Part shown: positions 22,972 through 27,557 of the stretch, piece after piece
Numbering within the stretch: position 1 is the stretch's first letter
Layout of the letters: the number at the start of each line of letters is the position of its first letter
Origin: Bacillota bacterium
GTDB taxonomy: Bacteria > Bacillota > Clostridia > Christensenellales > SZUA-584
Assembly (NCBI GenBank): GCA_023412005.1
Contig: JAEYOE010000017.1
Coordinates: forward strand, 1 to 27,557
DNA: 27,557 bases
Direction of reading: 5' to 3'
The notes under the pieces: generated by a model
Told to the model about the DNA's origin: nothing
The model's input: only the letters and a program-made list of their open reading frames with translations
The model's database searches: none
Position numbers and translations under genes: made by a program

Positions 22972-23157
22972 ATGTCACAACTCAACAAATTGGAGCTGCA
23001 GAACTTAAGGCATCTCATCGGCGCGCATGAAACCGCATTTCAAAAAATGCAAACGTATGCCCAGCATTCTACAGATCCGCAGGTGAAGTCGTATTTTCAA
23101 AAGTCTGCCCAGGATGCGCAGAAAACCAAACAGCAGCTGCTGTCATTTTTAAGTTAG
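22972..23157 (+). CDS. Small coat-associated helical protein (second CotF partner)
   Basis: 61-residue protein. It has two predicted helices: LNKLELQNLRHLIGAHETAFQKMQTYAQHS, then DPQVKSYFQKSAQDAQKTKQQLLSFL. The shape matches the 73-residue protein at 9016-9237, including a D-P start to the second helix (DPELKSL versus DPQVKSY). Together with the following gene it resembles a ferritin-like bundle divided into two polypeptides. AAAGGAG lies 8 bases before the ATG. The promoter may be sporulation-type (GAATACTAA is near 22935) but this is not secure. Confidence 0.65.
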   Translation: MSQLNKLELQNLRHLIGAHETAFQKMQTYAQHSTDPQVKSYFQKSAQDAQKTKQQLLSFLS

Positions 23158-23173
23158 GAGGGTGATCAAGATT

Positions 23174-23461
23174 ATGCAGGCAAGCAACATGAGCGGTACA
23201 ATGGGGAGCGGCACCTTGCCCGAAAAGGCCATGGTTAATGACGCGCTCGCGTCTGTGAAAGGGAGTTTAACCACGTATGCCACGGTTATTTCGGAGTGCT
23301 CGAACCCGAATTTAAGACAGGCCATTCAGCAGATCAGAAACAGCTGCGAGACGTCGCAGTATGAGCTGTATCAGATCGCCCAGTCGAAAGGCTTTTATCA
23401 GCCGGCAACTATGGCAGACGACGCAGAAGTGAATCAAGTCAAGTCGCAGTTTAACGGCTGA
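23174..23461 (+). CDS. Spore coat protein, CotF-like (second copy)
   Basis: 95-residue protein. The start at 23174 is chosen because an unusually complete ribosome binding site, AGGAGGGTGATC, sits just upstream; the GTG at 23162 lies inside it. The CotF-like pattern is clear: MVNDALASVKGSLTTYATVISECSNPNLRQAIQQIRNS, then SQYELYQIAQSKGFYQPA. It shares TYAT...C/S-NLR and YxGxY/GFYQ spacing with the protein at 8724-9002. A Gly/Ser/Met-rich N-terminus (ASNMSGTMGSG) resembles other coat proteins. It ends with a terminator. Confidence 0.84.
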   Translation: MQASNMSGTMGSGTLPEKAMVNDALASVKGSLTTYATVISECSNPNLRQAIQQIRNSCETSQYELYQIAQSKGFYQPATMADDAEVNQVKSQFNG

Positions 23462-23478
23462 CGGTGAGTCACGGGAAG

Positions 23479-23508
23479 AAGCTGACGGAGATTTCCGTTG
23501 GCTTTTTT
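23479..23508 (+). terminator. Terminator of the second coat pair
   Basis: An 11-bp stem with two G-U pairs (AAGCTGACGGA with TCCGTTGGCTT, loop gatt) is followed by TTTTTT. It starts 18 bases after the coat-gene stop. Confidence 0.8.
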
Positions 23509-23920
23509 CTTTCACTCGTATGCCACAAAGCCAGTGATAAGAAATGATAATTTAAACAACGTCATACTTAATCTTGATAAATTGCATGATAAGCTCATCT
23601 TAATTAATAACACCCAGCTTGATGTCCCCAAACCTTAGGGGTGCACAATTACGTGGCCGATCACTATCGATCACTTTTATGCATGAAAGTGAAGACTCCT
23701 ATCATTATTTTAATGTTGTCGTGAGCGAACAGCGCGATGTAATTATATCCCAATCCACAGTCTAGTCGTCGCTTCATTCCTCGCGACATAAATAGTGGAT
23801 GACCGAATTTATCGACATGACAATTTTTTAAGACTGAATTGGCATGCTCCTGTATTCCCAACAGCGTTCAGACATGGTATATTTTTGTTGATATTATATG
23901 TTTATGTGAGGTTATTCAAT
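23509..23920. other. Gene-poor intergenic region before the hydrolase
   Basis: No gene can be supported. The stretch is AT-rich and holds CCCC-N8-GGGG (23626-23641), a direct repeat CGATCACT twice (23658-23665 and 23668-23675) and an inverted repeat CACTTT-N8-AAAGTG (23672-23691). A minus-strand frame of 65 codons (23664-23861) has no ribosome binding site or known domain. This could be the decayed remains of a gene or mobile element. Confidence 0.45.
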
Positions 23921-24796
23921 ATGAAAAAAACCAAGAAAGTGATTAAAATACTGGGCTTAATCGTTTTGAGCCTGTTACTTGTGTTGTATATACTGATGCC
24001 TTTTGGTATGGGTGTCATTGCGTCAATCCGCCAAACGGCTGAGGTTCCCGCTGCGCCGGACGGTTTTGAAGCTGTGCAGCTCACCGCTTCAGACGGCATC
24101 GCGCTGAGTGCTTGGGCTGCGCCCAGTCAAAACGGTGCGGCGATCATACTGGTGCACGGCAGCAACGGCGGCCTCGAATCGCTGCGCGGTTATGCGAAAA
24201 TGTTTGCGGTAAAAGGCTATGGTGTGCTGGCGCTGTGTCTGCGCGGGCATGGCTCAAGCGGCGGCAGCGGCAACGCACTCGGCTGGGAGTGCGGCAAAGA
24301 CATCGCGGCGGCTGTTGACTATCAGAATAATCAGAGCGGTGTGAACGCAATCGGGGCGCTCGGTTTGTCGCTCGGCGGTGAGGTGCTGTTGAGCGCGTGC
24401 GGCGAGCTGCCGCAAATTAAAGCCGTGGCTGCCGACGGCGCGACGCATCACACGCTGAGCGATTACCTGACGCTGCCATCCAATCAAAGCCTCGTTCGAA
24501 ACTGGACCACACGCGTGATGTATTTCTCAGCCGGTGTGTTCACAGGCCAGCAGCCGCCAACCACGACACTGCTTGAATCCATCAAGAATGCGAAAGACAC
24601 CCGGTTCCTGTTCATCGCGGCGCAAAACGTTGATGACGAAGTGGCTTTTGACACGATGTATACCGAGCAAACAAAGGGCCGCAGCACACTGTGGGTGGTG
24701 CCCGATGCTGGCCACACGCAAGGGTTTGCGCTGCAGCCGGAGGAATATGAAAAGCGTGTGACAGCGTTTTTCGATGAAACACTCGCAATGAAGTAA
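23921..24796 (+). CDS. Membrane-anchored alpha/beta hydrolase
   Basis: 291-residue alpha/beta hydrolase. The start at 23921 has GAGG about 9 bases upstream; an earlier frame opening lacks a site. A single transmembrane segment spans about residues 8-30 (IKILGLIVLSLLLVLYILM). The catalytic part would face outside. The fold markers are IILVHGSNGG (oxyanion region), ALCLRGHGSSGG, the nucleophile elbow GALGLSLGGEV (G-x-S-x-G) and a terminal PDAGHTQGF carrying the catalytic His. Such proteins hydrolyse esters or peptides; the substrate is unknown. The gene is a single transcription unit and ends within the convergent DUF6179 gene's terminator-like segment. Confidence 0.9.
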   Translation: MKKTKKVIKILGLIVLSLLLVLYILMPFGMGVIASIRQTAEVPAAPDGFEAVQLTASDGIALSAWAAPSQNGAAIILVHGSNGGLESLRGYAKMFAVKGYGVLALCLRGHGSSGGSGNALGWECGKDIAAAVDYQNNQSGVNAIGALGLSLGGEVLLSACGELPQIKAVAADGATHHTLSDYLTLPSNQSLVRNWTTRVMYFSAGVFTGQQPPTTTLLESIKNAKDTRFLFIAAQNVDDEVAFDTMYTEQTKGRSTLWVVPDAGHTQGFALQPEEYEKRVTAFFDETLAMK

Positions 24797-24802
24797 CCGC
24801 AT

Positions 24803-26140
24803 TTATATGAATTCCAAATGCAGCGCCATATCTCGAATACGGCGCTGTTTTTGTGCCTCCATTGACGCCAAATGGTCTTTGAGCGCCGAGCGCCAGGCAA
24901 GCTCTGTGTCGCTGGTGTGCAGCGCATCCGGCGCGGATTCGCGGCAGATGCTGAGCAGCGCCGCCAGCGGTTTATCGCCAAGTGTGTTCAGCACCAGCCG
25001 GATGTCACCGCTTGTTAAGATGCCTGTATTAAAAAGATCGACGATATCGGCGATAGATGCGGCGTTCATGGTGACCAGTTCAGCGCGGTCGGCGGGGTCG
25101 TCGCATTCCTCGATTTGTGTTACCAAGGCACGGAACAGCTTATCGTCCATGCGCGGCGCGTCGTGAAAAAACACGGTTTCTGCTGCGGATTTGATCGTTA
25201 AAAACACGCGCTGCAGTGTATGCAAATTGAGCGCTGTTTTAACGGCCGGGGCAAGCAAAGCGGCGGCGTCAGACATATAGTAGCAAAGCGCCTTGTCTTG
25301 TACGGCCAGCGCCTTGTATAGCACATCGGCGGCAGCTCTCAGTGTGCGGTGCAGCGGTGCATTGGTCAATTTGTCGCGCAGAGTGTCTCTGTCGTCGCGC
25401 GTGAGGGACAGTGCAGCAGGCTGCCGCCCGCAAAGCACCGCGCCCAGTGCGTTTGTCAGCACCAGTAAAAAAACATTCACAGGTGCATCTCCCGCGCCGC
25501 CTGCACGGATCAAGCCGTTCACCTCATCCGGCGGCCAGCGCCGAATCAGGCTGTCTTCCAGCATCAAACGCTTAATATACTGCGATATATACTCGATACC
25601 GCCCGCGCCGTCCATCGGCAGCGCCGTCGGGTAATCGAGCAGGCCCGGGGTGTCGTGCGCGGCATCGTACACATTGTAACCCGCGAAAAATTCCGCCAGC
25701 CCAGTATGCATGGTGCTTTGCCAGGTGACGCTGCAAAGAGGCATACCGCTCTTCAGCAATGCGGCATAGTGTGTTTTGGTGTCGGCAAGCAGCGTGCGTA
25801 GCGCGGCTTGCCCGCGGTCAAACAGCGTTTTGAGCGGAACGTTTTTCAGATCGTGCAGCGCGGCATCCGGCGGCATGGATTTGAGCGCATGTCCGATGCT
25901 GTAAGCGGCGCAGGCCATCAGGCTTTGCGCGGTTTCCTCGCGTACTGAGGTGCTTGCACCTGCCGTATAGCGCGTTGCCAGATACACCATCAGCTGCATT
26001 GTCTGCTCTTGGATTGAGTGCAGCTCCGCTTCACTCAGCAGCCGCTGGCGCGCCGCTTCTCGCAGGAATGATTGAAACCATTGTGCCTTATTGAGCTTCT
26101 CTTTGGATATCGCGCTGACTGTTTGCAGCTTATTCATCAT
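24803..26140 (-). CDS. DUF6179 domain protein
   Basis: About 445 residues, largely helical and soluble. The start is ATGATG at 26137/26140, overlapping the stop of the preceding gene, with GAGGG 5-8 bases upstream. I recognise it as DUF6179-like from its company with a DUF6323 gene and from segments such as YISQYIKRLMLEDSLIRRWPPDEVNGLI and SAAETVFFHDAPRMDDKLFRALVTQIEECDDPADR. No catalytic motif is obvious. The function is unknown. Its last codons encode the arms of a terminator used by the facing hydrolase gene. Confidence 0.72.
   Translation of the reverse strand: MMNKLQTVSAISKEKLNKAQWFQSFLREAARQRLLSEAELHSIQEQTMQLMVYLATRYTAGASTSVREETAQSLMACAAYSIGHALKSMPPDAALHDLKNVPLKTLFDRGQAALRTLLADTKTHYAALLKSGMPLCSVTWQSTMHTGLAEFFAGYNVYDAAHDTPGLLDYPTALPMDGAGGIEYISQYIKRLMLEDSLIRRWPPDEVNGLIRAGGAGDAPVNVFLLVLTNALGAVLCGRQPAALSLTRDDRDTLRDKLTNAPLHRTLRAAADVLYKALAVQDKALCYYMSDAAALLAPAVKTALNLHTLQRVFLTIKSAAETVFFHDAPRMDDKLFRALVTQIEECDDPADRAELVTMNAASIADIVDLFNTGILTSGDIRLVLNTLGDKPLAALLSICRESAPDALHTSDTELAWRSALKDHLASMEAQKQRRIRDMALHLEFI
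24821..24852 (+). terminator. Terminator of the hydrolase gene, inside DUF6179 coding sequence
   Basis: CAGCGCC (24821-24827) pairs with GGCGCTG (24841-24847), with extra TAT/ATA pairs inside after a mismatch, followed by TTTTT. It lies 25 bases after the hydrolase stop but within the 3' end of the convergent DUF6179 gene, where it also encodes QRRIRDMAL. Confidence 0.75.
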
Positions 26141-26567
26141 CAAGGCCCTCGCCGAAACGGACACGCCGCGCCAGTGCGTTTAAAATGTCTTCCCGCAGCC
26201 ACTCGGCGCTGCCCTGACAGGTGGTATCAAAATGCCGCCGCATCAGCGCGATCAACTCGTCATCGTCGACCTCGTCCAGTGTTTCGGTTTTGTATTCGTA
26301 AAATGTCTCAACGAGCGTGTGCAGCGTTTCTATATACGAGTCGTCTGCGAGATTCGGCGAATCCGCAAACGCCGTGATGAGCGCACCAAGCGCGCCGCCC
26401 GCGAATTCCACACGCCCCGCGTTTTTCAGCGCGGCGTTGCGCGTTTGCACAAGCGCCTTCGCGTCCTGCTCTGTGAGTGTAAGGCCGTATCGCGTCGTGA
26501 GCTTGTTGCACGCCAGGATTTCGGCTACGGCGGCTTTGTTTGCCGAGGCGACGAGTGAATTGTCCAT
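26130..26567 (-). CDS. DUF6323 domain protein
   Basis: 145-residue helical, acidic protein. Segments CNKLTTRYGLTLTEQDAKALVQTRNAALKNAGRVEF and FYEYKTETLDEVDDDELIALMRRHFDTTCQGSAEWL fit the DUF6323 family of Clostridia. Members are usually found directly upstream of a DUF6179 gene, as here. The start at 26567 has GGAGG 7 bases upstream. Stop and next start overlap, so translation is coupled and the two products probably interact. The role is unknown. Confidence 0.75.
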   Translation of the reverse strand: MDNSLVASANKAAVAEILACNKLTTRYGLTLTEQDAKALVQTRNAALKNAGRVEFAGGALGALITAFADSPNLADDSYIETLHTLVETFYEYKTETLDEVDDDELIALMRRHFDTTCQGSAEWLREDILNALARRVRFGEGLDDE

Positions 26568-26594
26568 ATCGGTTCCTCCATTTATAAAAAAGTC

Positions 26595-26617
26595 TTGACA
26601 AACGGGTCGATTTGTGC
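26595..26617 (+). promoter_or_regulatory. Outward promoter-like sequence on the plus strand
   Basis: TTGACA (from 26595) and TACATT (from about 26618) are spaced about 17 bases apart on the plus strand, opposite to the DUF6323 gene. The next plus-strand gene is over 200 bases away. It is a candidate only, possibly for a small RNA. Confidence 0.35.
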
Positions 26618-26666
26618 TACATTATATGTGTAATAAGCAATTTATTTACTATTAGCCATAACTTAT

Positions 26667-26695
26667 AATATAACATTCTCCGCATTGTCGGTCAA
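26667..26695 (-). promoter_or_regulatory. Promoter of the DUF6323-DUF6179 operon
   Basis: On the minus strand TTGACC (26690-26695) and TATATT (26667-26672) have an exact 17-base spacer. It lies about 100 bases upstream of the DUF6323 start, leaving a leader of about 90 bases without obvious structure. Confidence 0.6.
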
Positions 26696-26772
26696 TGTTT
26701 TTTTGTTTTCAGAGTAGAACTTTTACGACTTCACTGACAATGGATGATTTGGATTGATTTCACATATTCTTG

Positions 26773-26802
26773 TTGATTTTAGTAGACCCCGCAACGTATA
26801 AT
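26773..26802 (+). promoter_or_regulatory. Promoter of the double zinc-ribbon gene
   Basis: TTGATT (26773-26778) and TATAAT (26797-26802) have an 18-base spacer and are about 34 bases before the ATG. Confidence 0.65.
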
Positions 26803-26835
26803 GATGCTATACTCACGAAAGGATGAACGCGAATT

Positions 26836-27324
26836 ATGAGCGATTTTTTAAGCGGTCTCGGCGGGTTTATTAAAGGCATGCAGCCATTGATGGGTGAGGA
26901 GATACAAAAGGACGCTTCTGTGAACGCGTTGTTTTTACAGAATGACGTGACAGAGCTGAAAAACAAAAAGAAAGATGTGCTGGCTAAGATTGGGCAGGCG
27001 GTTTACGACGCGCATCAAAAATCAGGCGGATATGCTGAGTATGCTGCGCTTTTTGAAGAAACGCAGATGATCGACAAACAACTCGGTATTAAGCAAACCG
27101 AGATGGACGAGGCAAAGAAAGCTGCCGAGGAAAAACAAAAGCAGGATGACCGTGAAAGAATGGCACGTACATGCCCAAGCTGCGGTTTTGAGAACGAAGC
27201 CGGTGTGAAATTCTGCGCCGAATGCGGCACGAAGCTGGAACAGCAGGCGGCCCATTGCGGGCAATGCGGCGCGGAGCTGAAGCCAGGCGTGAAGTTCTGC
27301 GGCGATTGCGGTGCGAGACTATAA
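26836..27324 (+). CDS. Coiled-coil protein with double zinc ribbon
   Basis: 162 residues. The first ~45 residues are a soft amphipathic N-terminus (FLSGLGGFIKGM). A charged coiled-coil follows (about 75-110, IDKQLGIKQTEMDEAKKAAEEKQKQDDRER). Two C-terminal zinc ribbons follow: CPSCG...CAECG (about 116-137) and CGQCG...CGDCG (about 143-160). Eight cysteines in CxxC pairs are typical for zinc-ribbon pairs of the DZR type. No DNA-binding or enzymatic domain is visible. It is a monocistronic unit with its own promoter and terminator. Confidence 0.83.
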   Translation: MSDFLSGLGGFIKGMQPLMGEEIQKDASVNALFLQNDVTELKNKKKDVLAKIGQAVYDAHQKSGGYAEYAALFEETQMIDKQLGIKQTEMDEAKKAAEEKQKQDDRERMARTCPSCGFENEAGVKFCAECGTKLEQQAAHCGQCGAELKPGVKFCGDCGARL

Positions 27325-27351
27325 GGCGGCATAGAATAAATAACTTACATG

Positions 27352-27377
27352 AACCTCGAAGTAATTCGGGGTTTTTT
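27352..27377 (+). terminator. Terminator of the double zinc-ribbon gene
   Basis: Nine-base stem AACCTCGAA-gtaa-TTCGGGGTT (one G-U pair) followed by a T run. It starts about 27 bases after the stop. Confidence 0.88.
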
Positions 27378-27557
27378 GCTTGTAAAGAATCTTTCTATAT
27401 TCGCTCTTAAGTTTTTTGAATCTATGGAATGGAACGAGTATATCCCTCGTATATAATGTTCCCAACGGAAACCTCCGTTTGCGCTCTTCACTAGCGCTTT
27501 GTGGTATACTCTGATCAGGCAGAGGAATACGTCCTATCCCTTGGGCTTCCAAGCCTG
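27378..27557. other. Gene-free right edge
   Basis: No gene is supported. There is a short hairpin AACGGA-aacc-TCCGTT (27464-27479), and a CAGGC/GCCTG inverted repeat whose second arm touches the window end. A gene may begin beyond the edge. Confidence 0.4.

Noticed and set aside
23664..23861. 65-codon minus-strand frame in the gap before the hydrolase
   Set aside because: No ribosome binding site or recognisable domain, and it runs across inverted and direct repeats.
27319..27552. 77-codon minus-strand frame at the right edge
   Set aside because: It crosses the terminator of the zinc-ribbon gene and has no domain or ribosome binding site.

Overview
The window looks like chromosomal DNA from an endospore-forming member of the Bacillota, probably class Clostridia. 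The evidence is CotF-type spore coat genes, a Spo0E-like gene, a PadR/HAAS/DUF4097 cassette, a DUF6323/DUF6179 pair, strong AGGAGG ribosome binding sites with some GTG and TTG starts, and a PyrR-type attenuator. No rRNA, tRNA, CRISPR array, intact insertion sequence or phage gene was seen. Base composition is mixed: most genes are moderately GC-rich, while a few inserts (about 4140-4700, 13.7-14.9 kb and 17.15-19.05 kb) are clearly AT-rich.

Layout. 1-500: no gene; palindromes and intergenic-repeat-like hairpins. 504-1739 (-): PpiC/SurA-type foldase lipoprotein. 1951-3899 (+): the two E1 subunits of a 2-oxoacid or acetoin dehydrogenase, without E2 or E3. 4258-4692 (+): AT-rich orphan membrane-anchored protein. 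4984-6855 (-): PadR regulator, HAAS/DUF1700 membrane protein and DUF4097 protein in an overlapping operon with a promoter that carries repeats. 7008-8505 (-): HDOD protein and a zinc-ribbon protein. 8724-9237 (-): a pair of small coat-like proteins. 9334-13714 (+): recX-birA-P1 peptidase-acpS-nnr, every junction overlapping. 13739-15286 (-): Spo0E-like gene with two operator-like repeats, then a DUF3795 gene followed by a CPBP protease gene. 15681-17072 (+): uracil permease behind a PyrR-type attenuator. 17156-19011 (-): AT-rich two-gene unit of a dNTP triphosphohydrolase and a compact PPDK-like ATP-grasp protein. 19114-21068 (-): methyltransferase, coiled-coil protein and small Cys-rich protein. 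21257-22678 (+): 14-TM MFS exporter. 22972-23461 (+): a second coat-like pair. 23921-24796 (+): membrane-anchored alpha/beta hydrolase. 24803-26567 (-): DUF6323/DUF6179. 26836-27324 (+): double zinc-ribbon protein.

How the genes work together. Most units are housekeeping or sporulation-linked. The recX operon combines recombination control, biotin attachment, acyl-carrier-protein activation and NAD(P)HX repair. The PyrR leader ties uracil uptake to pyrimidine nucleotide levels. The best candidate for an undescribed system is the dNTPase plus ATP-grasp pair: it is compositionally foreign, translationally tightly linked, and joins a nucleotide-depleting enzyme family known in phage defence to a stand-alone ATP-grasp fold. 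Second-tier candidates are the paired half-length coat proteins at two loci and the DUF6323/DUF6179 pair. All functions are read from sequence alone; no database search was run.
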